DNA from: RPQJ01 sp963744735
GTDB taxonomy: Bacteria > Pseudomonadota > Gammaproteobacteria > Steroidobacterales > Steroidobacteraceae
Direction: 5' to 3'
NCBI GenBank assembly: GCA_963744735.1
Contig: CAVUVH010000034.1
Span: 248,001 to 312,000, forward strand
Length of the DNA stretch: 64,000 nucleotides
Part shown: positions 1-9,683 of the stretch, piece by piece
Layout of the letters: each line of letters starts with the position of its first letter
Position numbering within the stretch: the stretch's first letter is position 1
The notes under the pieces: generated by a model
The model's input: only the letters and a program-made list of their open reading frames with translations
The model's database searches: none
Told to the model about the DNA's origin: nothing
Made by a program: the position numbers and the translations under genes

Positions 1-408
1 GCCGGCATTTCCCTCACCGAGGGACGTCGCGAGAAGGAGGCGCTGCTGCGGCTCGTCGCCGACGCGGGCTATCGCGTCATCGACATGAGCGACGACGAAA
101 TGGCCAAGCTGCACGTGCGCTACATGGTCGGCGGGCACGCCCACGGCCTGCAGCACGAGCGGCTGTTCCGGTTCGAGTTCCCGGAGCGGCCCGGCGCGCT
201 GCTGCGCTTCCTCGAGGCGGTGGGCGCGCACTGGAACATCAGCCTGTTCCACTACCGCAACCACGGCTCGGACTACGGCCGCGTGCTGGCGGGCGTGCAG
301 GTGCCGCCGGCCGATGCGGCGCGCTTCACCGAGCACCTCGGCGAACTCAGCTACGTCTACACCGAGGAAACCGGCAACCCGGCCTACCGCATGTTCCTCG
401 GCGACTGA
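1..408 (+). CDS. ilvA: Threonine ammonia-lyase, C-terminal part (5' end outside window)
   Basis: This is the C-terminal regulatory end of biosynthetic threonine deaminase, which converts threonine to 2-oxobutanoate in isoleucine synthesis. The reading frame is open from base 1. The ACT-like segment is recognisable by RLFRFEFPERPGALLRFLE, then WNISLFHYRNHG and the GRVLAGVQVP strand typical of the isoleucine/valine-sensing domain. The catalytic PLP domain lies upstream of the window. The gene ends 13 bases before a convergent amidotransferase gene. The assignment is strong; completeness cannot be judged. Confidence 0.9.
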   Translation, partial: AGISLTEGRREKEALLRLVADAGYRVIDMSDDEMAKLHVRYMVGGHAHGLQHERLFRFEFPERPGALLRFLEAVGAHWNISLFHYRNHGSDYGRVLAGVQVPPADAARFTEHLGELSYVYTEETGNPAYRMFLGD

Positions 409-421
409 GTCCGTCACGACC

Positions 422-1168
422 CTAGCGCGACGGCAGGTGCGCGTAGCGGCGGGGCGAGAACAGCCGGATGAACTCGCCGAACACGCGGTCGCCGATCGGC
501 TTGGCCGCGGGCAGGTGACGGCGCGTCGCCTGCCGGATGTGCGCGATGCGGCGGGCGGACCAGTGGCGCTCGATTTCGCTGCGCCCGTCCGGCAGGTGCA
601 GCCAGCGTTCGATCAATGCGGCATCGGCCTCGAGGTGGAACTGCAGGCCCCAGGCGTGGTCGCCGAGACGGTAGGCCTGCTGGCGGCAACTGCGGGTCCA
701 GGCGAGCGGCACCGCGCCGGGCGGCGGTTCGAAGCGGTACGCATGCCACTGGAAGACGTAGCGCGGCGACTGTTCAAAATGCCGGAACAGCCGGTCGCCA
801 TGCGCCTGCGGCCGGGCGTGCAGCCGGTACCAGCCGATTTCCGGCACCGCGTTGGGATGCACCCTGCCGCCCATCGCCTGCGCCAGCAGCTGGCCACCGA
901 GGCAGATGCCGAGCACCGGCTTGTCGGCCGTCACCGCCTGGCGGATCGCCTCGATCTCGGTGCGCAGGTGGGGAAACCGGTCGGCCTGGTCGACGTTCAT
1001 CGGGCCGCCGAGCACCACCAGCCCGTCGTAGCGGCGCACGTCCGGTTCGGCGAGCGGCTCACGGCCGAAGTTGACGTATCGTATGCGGAAGCCGGAATCG
1101 CGCAGCAGCGGGTCGAGGTGACCGAGCGGCTCCGAGGCGACGTGCTGGAAGACGAGCAGTTTGCGCAT
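422..1168 (-). CDS. Class I glutamine amidotransferase (GMP synthase-like)
   Basis: A 248-residue stand-alone glutamine amidotransferase. The nucleophile elbow GICLGGQ (Cys near residue 91) is present, and the His-Glu of the triad is in LQFHLEAD (around 176-178). The early LGGPMNVDQ motif is typical of the GATase1 GMP-synthase-like group. No synthase domain is attached, so the ammonia acceptor is unknown; such proteins are often annotated as glutamine-hydrolysing or gamma-glutamyl peptide hydrolases. It is convergent with ilvA and divergent from the histidine kinase gene across about 135 bases. Confidence 0.85.
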   Translation of the reverse strand: MRKLLVFQHVASEPLGHLDPLLRDSGFRIRYVNFGREPLAEPDVRRYDGLVVLGGPMNVDQADRFPHLRTEIEAIRQAVTADKPVLGICLGGQLLAQAMGGRVHPNAVPEIGWYRLHARPQAHGDRLFRHFEQSPRYVFQWHAYRFEPPPGAVPLAWTRSCRQQAYRLGDHAWGLQFHLEADAALIERWLHLPDGRSEIERHWSARRIAHIRQATRRHLPAAKPIGDRVFGEFIRLFSPRRYAHLPSR

Positions 1169-1304
1169 TGAACCGGCCGGGATGCGAGCCGCGAGCGGGC
1201 AGGAAATGTCGAAGCCGCCATTTTGGTGTCAACATGGGGCCGCGCTCAATGCCCGCTGCTACGCTCCCTGACGGAGTCAACCGTTGCCGCGCCAGCCTGC
1301 AAGC

Positions 1305-4300
1305 ATGAAATCACGGCCCGATCGCTCGCGCCTCATCCTGCCGCTGGCCTATGCGGTGGCAGGCGTGGCCTGGGTGGTCGGTTCGGATTACATCCTCGGC
1401 GAGGCCGTCGACATCAGCCTGCGCGCGCAACTCGCCGCCTCCGCCAAGGGCGTCGTGTTCGTGCTGGTGTCGGCTTTCCTGCTGTACGTGGTGCAGGCCT
1501 GGCCGTCCCCGGCGATACCCGTGGACAGCTCGGCGCAGGCTGTCGAGCCGACGGTCCTATCGGCCGTTCCTGATCTTCGCCATCACTGCCGCCGGCGTCT
1601 GCCTGGCCGGCTGGATGGTCTTCCAGCAGCAGACGATCGAGGTTTCGCGCCGCGCCGCGGAGAACCTGGCAGGCACGGCGGAACTGACTGCGCGGCAGAT
1701 CGAGACGTGGCTCACCGAGCGGCGGACCGGCATCGAATACGCGGGCCGCAACCCGCTGATTTCCCATGCACTGCGGCAGCGCCTGACCACTCCGCAGCAA
1801 CTGGAAGAGGAGCACCTGCAGGGCGCGCTGGACGTGCTGCGACTGAGCGAGGGCTTCGAGCGGGTGCAGGTGTTCGGTCCGGACGGCCTGCCGCTGGTCA
1901 ACGCCGGCGGTGCCATCGCAATGAGCGACCGGCTGCGCTTCTGGATACGCGGCGCAGCGGTTTCCGGCCGCGTGGTGATGTCGGACCTGTATGTGCCGGA
2001 TGACGCTGCGGACGGCCGGCCCGCGATCGATTTCGTCGTCACCCTCGAGCACGAGAACGACCCGACACAGCCGGCCGGCGTGCTGGTCGCTCGCGCCGAT
2101 CCGGATCGGCACCTCTTCGGCATGCTCACGGGGACCCGGTCGATGACGCCGCCGGTGAGTTTCACGCTGGCACGCCGCCAGGGCCGTGGTGTCACGATCC
2201 TGCTGCCGCCCGGCGAGCGGACCGGCCCGTCGGCGGCGGGCTTCGAGTACCCGATCGACGCCCCGGCCTCGAGCACAGTGCAGGTCGCCGGCGGCCGCCA
2301 GGGGGTCTTCGACGCGGTCGACCTGCGCGGCGTTACCGTGCTTGCGACCGGTCGCGCGATCGCCAACACGCCCTGGTACCTGGTGGCACGTCAGGAACGA
2401 CAGGCCGTGCTCGCGCCGCTGCAGCGTATCGGCCGCCTGGCGATGGTCCTCGGTATCGTCGGGCTGCTGGTCGCCGCGTCGATCGTGGCGCTCTGGTGGC
2501 GCAGCGTGCGCTTGTCGATGGCGGTGCAGATCGCCGCCGCCGAGCGCCGCGCGACCGTGCTGAAGGAACACTTCGCCATCGCGGGCCGCTTCGTGCACGA
2601 CATCGTGCTGCTGCTGGACGAGCGCGACGGCCGCATCGTGGAGGCCAACGACCGCGCGCTCGAGGCCTACGGCTACACGCACGAGGAACTGCTCGCGCGC
2701 ACGGTCTTCCAGCTGCGTCCGGCCGGTTCCCGGACGAAGCGCTGGCCCGGCAGCGCTTCGAGTCGTTGCGCACTGCCAGCCAGGGCCTGTTCCAGGCCCG
2801 GCACTGGCGCAAGGACGGCAGCTCCTTCCCGGTCGAGATCAGCGCGCGCCTGTTCACGCTTGCCGGCCAGCGCTACGTGCAGATGATCGGCCGCGACATC
2901 TCCGACCGCGTCGAGCACGAGCAACGGCTGGCAGCGCTGTCGGCCGAGCGCGACCGGCTGCTCGAGCGGCAGCAGATGCAGTTCATGCACATGGCCTCGG
3001 CCTGCATCGTCGTGGCGGCGGACGGGCGCATCCTGCAGACCAATCCCGCGCACGAGCGATTGTTCGGGCTGCCGGCGCGCTCGATCGAGGGGCGCTTCGT
3101 CGGCGACATCGTGCGCAGCGAGGCGTTCCGCGACGAGATCCTGCGCTGGATGGAGCAGCTGCGGGCAACGCCCGATGTCACGCTGTCGGGCGTGTACGAC
3201 AACGTCACGATCGACGGCAGGCCGATCACCTGCCGCTGGACCGCGACTGCGCTGCGCAATCCGGACGGCACGACCGGCGGCATGATCGGCATGGCCGACG
3301 ACATCACGGAGCAGGTCATGGCGGAGCGCGCGCTGCGCAACAGCGAAGAGCGCTACCGGACCGTCACGGAGCTGTCGCCGGTCGGCATCTTCCGCACCGA
3401 CCTGGCGGGCATGACGGTGTTCGTGAATGCGCGCTGCAGCGAAATCATCGGCCTGGCGCCAGAGTCGTGCCTGGGGCTGGGCTGGGTCCGCGCGATCCAC
3501 CCCGAGGACGTCGCGCTGACCTCCCGGCAGTGGCGGCAATACGTCGAAAGCCTCGGCAGGACGGCCTACGCGCCGGAGTTCCGCCTGGTGCGGCCCGATG
3601 GCAGCGTGGTCTGGGTGCTGGCGCAGATCGCGCCGGAAACGGACCTGGGCGGGCACGTGCAGGGGCACATCGGCACCATCACCGACATCACGGCGCTGAA
3701 GGCCGCGCAGCACGACCTGCAGCTCGCCCGTGACCAGCTGGAGGAGCGGGTGCAGAGGCGCACGCGCGAGCTGGAGCAGGCGAAGAACGCAGCCGAGCAC
3801 ACCGACCGGGTGAAGTCCGCGTTCCTCTCGACCATGTCCCATGAGCTGCGCACGCCGCTCAACTCGATCCTGGGCTTTACCGACGTGCTGCTGCAGGGCC
3901 TGTCCGGGCCGCTGACGGAACCGCAGCAGAAGCAGCTGCAGATCGTGCGCGATTCCGCGGCCCATCTGCGCGCGCTGATCGAGGACGTGCTCGACATCTC
4001 GCGCATCGAGGCCGGGCAGGTGGTGCTCGACTTCGCCGACGTCGACCTGCCGGAACTCGTGGCGCGACGGGCGGAGGCCATGGCGCCGGAGGCGGCGCGC
4101 AAGGGCATCGAACTGCGGGTCGAGGCGCCGCGTGGCATCCCGCTGGTCCGCAGCGATCCAAAGCGCACCGCGCAGATCGTCGACAACCTGTTGTCGAACG
4201 CGATCAAGTTCACCGACCGAGGCAGCGTCACCGTCAGCGTGCGGCGCGATGGCGAGCGCGTCGAGGTCGATGTCACCGACACCGGGATGGGCATCGCCGC

Positions 4301-4556
4301 CGGTTCGCTCGACAAGCTGTTCAATCCGTTCACCCAGGTCGTGCGTCCCGGCGGACGGCTGCACGAAGGCACGGGCCTTGGACTCGCGATCTCGCGCAAC
4401 CTCGCGCGTGCCATGGGCGGGGAAATCGTCGTCGAGAGTGTCGTCGACCAGGGCAGCACGTTCACCTTCACGATGCCGCTGGCGCGTGACCAGCACCTCG
4501 GGTTGACCGGGCGCTACCTGCGCCCCGACGCCACGCCCGGGGTTGATGCATCATGA
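1305..4556 (+). CDS. Multi-PAS membrane sensor histidine kinase (frame-disrupted)
   Basis: A membrane sensor kinase of about 1,080 residues. In order it has two N-terminal membrane helices (AVAGVAWVVGSDYILG and VVFVLVSAFLLYVV), a third helix at LIFAITAAGVCLAGW, an extracytoplasmic sensor region, a further helix at GIVGLLVAASIVALWW, about three PAS domains, a HisKA domain with MSHELRTPLNSILGF (phospho-acceptor His) and an HATPase domain with NLLSNAIKF, DTGMGIA and GTGLGLAIS. No receiver domain follows, and no cognate regulator is adjacent. The frame changes near 1550 and again near 2730; each is mended by one base. I chose the ATG at 1305; a TTG at 1284 is the alternative. The ligand is unknown. 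Confidence 0.85.
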
Positions 4557-4562
4557 GCGGCC

Positions 4563-5450
4563 ATGACCGCTCACTACCTGCCGCTGCGCCCGGCTGAAAC
4601 GTTCACGCGGCAGGTCCGCGGGATTGCGCATCATTTCACCTGCTGGCCCGGCGCAGCCGGCTCGCCGCCCGTATTCCTGCTGCACGGCTTCATGGATTGC
4701 GGCGCGACGTTCCAGTTCGTCGCCGATGCCATGTCTTCGCCACGCACGCTGCTCGCCCCGGACTGGCGTGGCTTTGGCCAGAGCGGCTGGAATCCACAGG
4801 GGTACTGGTACCCCGACTATTTCGCCGACCTGGACGCGATACTCGAAGACCTTTCGCCCGGCCTGCCGGCTGACCTCGTGGGCCACAGCATGGGCGGCAA
4901 CATCGCGATGGTCTATGCGGGCCTGCGGCCCGACCGGGTCCGGCGCGTCGTCAGCCTGGAAGGCTTCGGGCTGCCCGGCGCACCGCCGCAGCTGGCGCCG
5001 GGGCGTTACCGCGACTGGCTCGACCAGTGGCGCCAGCCGGAACCGGCCTCGGTGTTCCCGGGCATCGATGTGTTCGCCGGCGTGCTGCGCAAGCGCAACC
5101 CGCGCCTCAGTCCGCGGCGGGCGGACTTCGTCGCGCGGGCATGGAGCGAGGCACTGCCGGACGGTCGCGTGCGCACGCGGTTCGACCCTGCGCACAAGCG
5201 CGTGAATCCGGTCCTGTACCGGCGCGAGGAGGCCGAGGCCTGCTGGGCCGAGGTGCGCGCACCGCTGCTGTACGTCGCCGGCGCCGAATCCGACTTCCTG
5301 TCGCGACTGGAGGGTGCCGGCGATCCGCAACGGATGCGGGAACTGATCCCGCAACTCGAGCCGCGGGTGATCGCCGCCGCAGGGCACATGGTGCACCACG
5401 ATCAGCCGGAAGCCGTCGCGGCGCTGGTCGAGGAGTTCCTCGGGTATTAG
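4563..5450 (+). CDS. Alpha/beta-fold hydrolase
   Basis: A 295-residue soluble alpha/beta hydrolase. Visible motifs are the oxyanion-strand FLLHGFMDCG, the nucleophile elbow GHSMGGN (Ser near residue 109) and a C-terminal AAGHMVHHDQPE carrying the catalytic His. PDWRGFGQSGW is typical of the epoxide hydrolase/haloalkane dehalogenase/esterase superfamily. There is no signal peptide. It begins seven bases after the histidine kinase stop, so it may be co-transcribed. The substrate cannot be inferred. Confidence 0.85.
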   Translation: MTAHYLPLRPAETFTRQVRGIAHHFTCWPGAAGSPPVFLLHGFMDCGATFQFVADAMSSPRTLLAPDWRGFGQSGWNPQGYWYPDYFADLDAILEDLSPGLPADLVGHSMGGNIAMVYAGLRPDRVRRVVSLEGFGLPGAPPQLAPGRYRDWLDQWRQPEPASVFPGIDVFAGVLRKRNPRLSPRRADFVARAWSEALPDGRVRTRFDPAHKRVNPVLYRREEAEACWAEVRAPLLYVAGAESDFLSRLEGAGDPQRMRELIPQLEPRVIAAAGHMVHHDQPEAVAALVEEFLGY

Positions 5451-5455
5451 CCTCT

Positions 5456-5461
5456 TATACT
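5456..5461 (+). promoter_or_regulatory. Candidate -10 element TATACT
   Basis: TATACT is followed by CGACC, 32 bases before the DUF2238 start. The same TATACTCG word precedes two other genes in this window (12084 and 35305). No convincing -35 box is visible, so this rests on resemblance and recurrence only. Confidence 0.35.
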
Positions 5462-5493
5462 CGACCAGGCACCGATTCCACAGGACGCCCAAC

Positions 5494-6159
5494 ATGATCC
5501 CGCCTGCCCTGGACCGGCGTTTGCCGCTCATCCTGCTGCTGCTCGTCCTCGTCGTGCTCGTCTGGTCCGGCATCAGGCCATACGACCGGCTGACCTGGTT
5601 TCTGGAGGTCGTGCCGGTGCTGATCGCCATCCCGCTGCTGCTGCTGACAGCGGACCGGATGCCGCTCACCCGGCTTGCCTACGTGCTGATCGCCGTGCAC
5701 GCCGTGATACTGATGTATGGGGGCCACTACACGTACGCGCTGACGCCGTTCGGTGACTGGCTGCGGGAGGTGTTCGGCTTTGCACGCAACCACTACGACC
5801 GCATCGGCCACCTGATGCAGGGCTTCGGGCCGGCCATCATCGCGCGCGAGCTGCTGCTGCGCACGTCGCCGCTGCGACCCGGGAAATGGCTGTTCACGCT
5901 GGTCACGCTCAGCATCCTGGGCGTCAGCGCCTGCTACGAGTTCACCGAATGGTGGGCGGCACTGGCCGGGGGCGATGCCGCGGGGGCGTTCCTCGGCACG
6001 CAGGGCGACGTCTGGGACACGCAATGGGACATGTTCCTGGCGGGTTGCGGCGCGATCGCCGCGCAGTTGCTGCTCGGTCGCATGCACGATCGTCAGATCC
6101 TGGCGCTGGACCCTGCGCTGGCGCACAAGTGGGGGTCGGTGGAGATCGTGGACCGCTGA
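5494..6159 (+). CDS. DUF2238 (YjdF-like) integral membrane protein
   Basis: A 221-residue inner-membrane protein with about six hydrophobic helices. The family signature is visible in GGHYTYALTPFGDW, NHYDRIGHLMQGFGPA, YEFTEWWAA and DTQWDMFLAGCGA; these conserved His, Asp and Glu residues sit at helix ends. It matches the DUF2238/YjdF family, whose function is unknown. Length is normal. The gene is probably a single transcription unit from the -10-like site just upstream. Confidence 0.85.
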   Translation: MIPPALDRRLPLILLLLVLVVLVWSGIRPYDRLTWFLEVVPVLIAIPLLLLTADRMPLTRLAYVLIAVHAVILMYGGHYTYALTPFGDWLREVFGFARNHYDRIGHLMQGFGPAIIARELLLRTSPLRPGKWLFTLVTLSILGVSACYEFTEWWAALAGGDAAGAFLGTQGDVWDTQWDMFLAGCGAIAAQLLLGRMHDRQILALDPALAHKWGSVEIVDR

Positions 6160-6252
6160 AATTGCCGGTCGGCATTAGCCGCAGGCAGACGGCGCAAGAC
6201 GCGATGCGCGGCCGGCCAGCCGGCGCGATACTCGGCATGGAAGGAGGCTTCC

Positions 6253-7635
6253 ATGCGCTCCTGGACACGGCGCAGCGTCCTCGCTGCGGGATTGAGCCTG
6301 GCGGGCTGCAGTGCGCTCGATCGGCCACGCCTCGGCGCCCTGTATACGGCCGCCGGACGCAGCGCCGAGCGGCCGCCGCTGATCGTGATTCCGGGGGCCT
6401 TCGGCTCCGTCCTGCGCGACCGTCGCACCGGCGAGGAACTCTGGCCGGCCTCCGACTCGCGCCTGCTGCTCGACAACTATCGCCGGCTCGAACTGCAGAT
6501 CGACCCGGAAAGTCTCGAGCCCCGCATCGGTGACGTCGAGGCCAGTTCGATCTTTCGCCATGGCCTGGGACGCGACTTCTACGGCGAGATCGTCGACACG
6601 CTGGTGCGAGTGGGCGGGTATCGGCGCTGTCGCAGCGGGTCCGGTGCAGGCGGCGACTGCAACCTGTACGAGTATGTCTACGACTTCCGGCTCGACATCC
6701 CGGGCGCCGCCCGGGGGCTTGCGGCGCTGATCCGGCAGATTCGCGAGCAGCGTGGCGATCCGTCGCTCAGGGTGGACATCCTCGCGCACTCGAACGGCGG
6801 CATGCTCGCGCGCTATTACGCGCGCCATGGCGAGCGCGACCTGCCCTGGGACGCGCCGCTCGCGCCGGACTTCGCGGGCGCGCCGTCGATCCGCCGGCTG
6901 CTGCTCGTCGGCACGCCGAACCTCGGCAGCCTGCAGCCGGTGCTGTCGCTGCTGCGCGGCGAGGAAATCGGCCTGCGCCGGATTCCGCCGGAAGTCGTCG
7001 CCACCTGCACGGGCATCGCGCAGATGATGCCGCACGTGCGCATCCCGTGGCTGATCGACCTCGCCGGCCAGAAGATTTCCGCCGACATCTACGACATCGA
7101 GACCTGGCGCGAGTTTGGCTGGTCGCTGTTCGACGAGCGCATCGCCGAACGCACGGTTGCAACGCACGGTGGCGGCAGCGCGGGCCGGCGCTACCTGTAC
7201 CTGCTGCGCGAGTACATGGCGCGCCAGCTGCTGCGCGGACGGCGCTTCGCCGAATCGTTCGCCACGCCGCCCGACCCGCGCGACGTGCGGACCTGGGTCT
7301 TCGGCGGCGACTGTGAGCCGACGCTGGCCAGGCTGGTCGTGGAGAGCGTGGACGGCCGGCTTTGCCCGCGCGAAAAAGTCAGCGACATCGCGGCGCCGGT
7401 GGCCGGGGTCGACTACGCGACGCTGATGCACGAGCCGGGCGACACGGTGGTCACCCGCTCGTCACTGACTGGCCGGCGCACGCTGGACGTTTCAGTCCCG
7501 CGCGGCGAGGGCGAGTCCCTGCGCGTGGCGCACAGCGTATTCATCTGTGAACGTCACCAGCAGCTGATGGGCAACGCGAGCCTGCGCGACAACGTTCTCA
7601 ACGCGCTGCTGAGCGCCGACGTGGACGAAGTCTGA
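6253..7635 (+). CDS. LCAT-like lipase/acyltransferase lipoprotein
   Basis: A 460-residue serine hydrolase of the lecithin:cholesterol acyltransferase-like group. The N-terminus has twin arginines (TRRSVLAAG) leading into the lipobox LSLAGC, so it is probably exported and lipidated. PPLIVIPGAFGSVLRD is the oxyanion-side motif, and DILAHSNGGMLARYY holds the nucleophile Ser (near residue 181). The catalytic His is probably in VAHSVFICERHQQLM near the C-terminus. An AAGGAGG ribosome-binding site supports the start. It probably acts on phospholipid or other acyl esters at the envelope. Confidence 0.8.
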   Translation: MRSWTRRSVLAAGLSLAGCSALDRPRLGALYTAAGRSAERPPLIVIPGAFGSVLRDRRTGEELWPASDSRLLLDNYRRLELQIDPESLEPRIGDVEASSIFRHGLGRDFYGEIVDTLVRVGGYRRCRSGSGAGGDCNLYEYVYDFRLDIPGAARGLAALIRQIREQRGDPSLRVDILAHSNGGMLARYYARHGERDLPWDAPLAPDFAGAPSIRRLLLVGTPNLGSLQPVLSLLRGEEIGLRRIPPEVVATCTGIAQMMPHVRIPWLIDLAGQKISADIYDIETWREFGWSLFDERIAERTVATHGGGSAGRRYLYLLREYMARQLLRGRRFAESFATPPDPRDVRTWVFGGDCEPTLARLVVESVDGRLCPREKVSDIAAPVAGVDYATLMHEPGDTVVTRSSLTGRRTLDVSVPRGEGESLRVAHSVFICERHQQLMGNASLRDNVLNALLSADVDEV

Positions 7636-7675
7636 AACCGCAGCCCCGCGCCGTGGCGCAGGGCGGCAGCGGTGG

Positions 7676-9469
7676 TCAGTGGATCGGTTCGTCGAACAGC
7701 AGTGCCCGCACCAGCCGCACCGGTGGCGAGCCGAACGACAGCACGCTGTCATGGTAGGCCTTGAGGTCGAACTGCTCGCCGGCCCGGCGTTCGGCCTCCG
7801 CCCGCATGTCCGCATGCTCCTGGTAACCGACGAAATAGGTCGACAGCTGGGCCGCGGTGAGCTGCGCGCGCACCCACTTGCCGGCGGCCTCGCGCTCCTC
7901 CTGGAACCCGGTCTCGACCATCAGCTTCATTGCTTCCTCGCGCGTCATGCCGTCGACATGGATGGCCGAATCCATGATCGCGTTGGTGACCGTGCGCAGG
8001 TACCACTTGAGCTGCACCAGCCGCATCAGCGGGTCGTCGGCGCGGAAGCCCTGCTCGTGCATCACGCGTTCGGTGTAGACGGCCCAGCCCTCGATGAACG
8101 GCCCCGAGCCGAGCATCGCGCGCAGCACCGACGGGTAGCGGTTGGAATGCGCGATCTGCAGGTAATGGCCGGGCATGGCCTCGTGAACGGTCAGGTTGGC
8201 GATGGAGCGGGTGTTGTACTCGCGCAGGAAGGACTCCACCTGCGCGTCGGTCCAGTCCTCAGGGATCGGCGAGACTGCGTAGAAGGTGCGCTGGCCCTTG
8301 TCCAGCGGACCGGGCGAGTCGCAGTAAGCGATGGCCACGCCGCGCTGGAATTCCGGCATGACGATGATCTCGAGCGGCTCGTCCGGCACCGTGATGAAAT
8401 TCTTCCGCCGCACGAAGTCGGTGGTCTCGCGCAGCGTCTCGCGCGCGAGGTCGACGACGCCCGCGCGCGGCGGGCGCACGTCGCTCGCCAGCTTGAGGGC
8501 CGCGGCGATCGCCGCCTGCTGCTCGGACGGTGTCGGGTTCGCGGGCGTCGGCGGCGCGCCGTCGCGCCCGGCCAGCACCGTGCGCGCCACGTCGTACATC
8601 CTTGCGCGCGTGACCACGACCTCGTTCTCGGCGCGGCGGCGGATCTCCGCCCGCGACAGCGGCGACATCAGTTCGAACGCGAGCTTGGCGTCGAACAGTT
8701 CGCGGCCGATGCGGAAGTCGCCCTTCGCATTCGGCACCAGTTCCTTGTCCAGCCACTGCTGGTGCGTGGCCACGGCCGCGCGCGCGGCCGCGATGGCCTG
8801 TTCCAGGCGTGCGCGCTCGGCCGCGGGCAGCTGCCCCAGGTTCGGCACGACCAGTTCATCGACCAGGCTCAGCAGGCCCGGGTTCTGCCGGGCAGCCGTC
8901 TCGGCATGGATCGACGGCACGCGCGCCGGCACCAGGTTGGCGCGGGTCTGCTCGAGCAGCGTGGGCAGCTTCTCCAGCCGCGAGGTCAGCGAGCGCAGGC
9001 GCTCCGGCAGCGGCGCGAACTCGCGCGCCAGCAGGCCGTACAGCGCCTGGCCGGCAAGCTGCGTGTAGACGAGCGGATTCCAGCGATTGTCCTGCAGGGT
9101 CTGCTCGCTCCACAGGCTGTAGCGCAGCTGGTTGTCGAGCATCGCGGCATCGACCTGGTTGGCGCGCGACAGCCGGGTGCGGTCGATCGCCTGCAATTCC
9201 GCGAGGATGCCCTGGGTCCAGGCGACGGTGCGGGCGCGCCCTGCGGGACTCAGGTCATCGAGTTCGCCGTCGAAACGGTGGTCGCCGAGCGCCGTCGCGT
9301 AGACCGGCGCGTAACGGCCGAACTCGTCGACAAAACGCCGGCCCAGCGCTTCGAACTGCGCATCGGCGGACGGCGCGGCCGCGTGCGCGACAGGCGGTGC
9401 TGCCAGCGCCACCAGCGCGGCGAACACCAGGGCCAGCAGGCCATGGGCGAGGGACGGTGATCGACGCAT
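7676..9469 (-). CDS. DUF885 family periplasmic protein (putative peptidase-like)
   Basis: A protein of about 597 residues with a signal peptide (hydrophobic core GLLALVFAALVALA, then AHAAAPSADA). The DUF885 signature is clear: NLTVHEAMPGHYLQ (an HExxxGH-type metal site), then FIEGWAVYTERVM and DPLMRLVQLKWYLRTV. The family is related in fold to gluzincin metallopeptidases, and HEAMPGH fits zinc binding, but the substrate is unknown. I chose the ATG at 9469 because it directly precedes the signal peptide; an upstream start would add unlikely sequence. It faces a short convergent gap with the lipase gene and diverges from the MFS gene. Confidence 0.85.
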   Translation of the reverse strand: MRRSPSLAHGLLALVFAALVALAAPPVAHAAAPSADAQFEALGRRFVDEFGRYAPVYATALGDHRFDGELDDLSPAGRARTVAWTQGILAELQAIDRTRLSRANQVDAAMLDNQLRYSLWSEQTLQDNRWNPLVYTQLAGQALYGLLAREFAPLPERLRSLTSRLEKLPTLLEQTRANLVPARVPSIHAETAARQNPGLLSLVDELVVPNLGQLPAAERARLEQAIAAARAAVATHQQWLDKELVPNAKGDFRIGRELFDAKLAFELMSPLSRAEIRRRAENEVVVTRARMYDVARTVLAGRDGAPPTPANPTPSEQQAAIAAALKLASDVRPPRAGVVDLARETLRETTDFVRRKNFITVPDEPLEIIVMPEFQRGVAIAYCDSPGPLDKGQRTFYAVSPIPEDWTDAQVESFLREYNTRSIANLTVHEAMPGHYLQIAHSNRYPSVLRAMLGSGPFIEGWAVYTERVMHEQGFRADDPLMRLVQLKWYLRTVTNAIMDSAIHVDGMTREEAMKLMVETGFQEEREAAGKWVRAQLTAAQLSTYFVGYQEHADMRAEAERRAGEQFDLKAYHDSVLSFGSPPVRLVRALLFDEPIH

Positions 9470-9683
9470 GTGAACGGCTCCGGCAGAGAGGGTTGCAGTG
9501 ACGGAGCAGGCTCTGCGCCACGGCTGAAGGCCGCGGATTGTCCACCCGTTGCCCATGGCCTGTCACGGCCGGGGAACCGCGGCGGTTCCCTGGACACCGC
9601 TGGCCGGGGGCATCGGCTATGCTGAGCCGGCCGATGCCGCCGCCCCGCCCACGCCACACTCACGCGTCCCCGCCTGCCCGCGC

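Noticed and set aside
7636..7675. GC-rich hairpin between the lipase and DUF885 genes as a terminator
   Set aside because: A short GCGCC/GGCGC stem exists, but there is no T-tract on either strand and the background is too GC-rich to give it weight.
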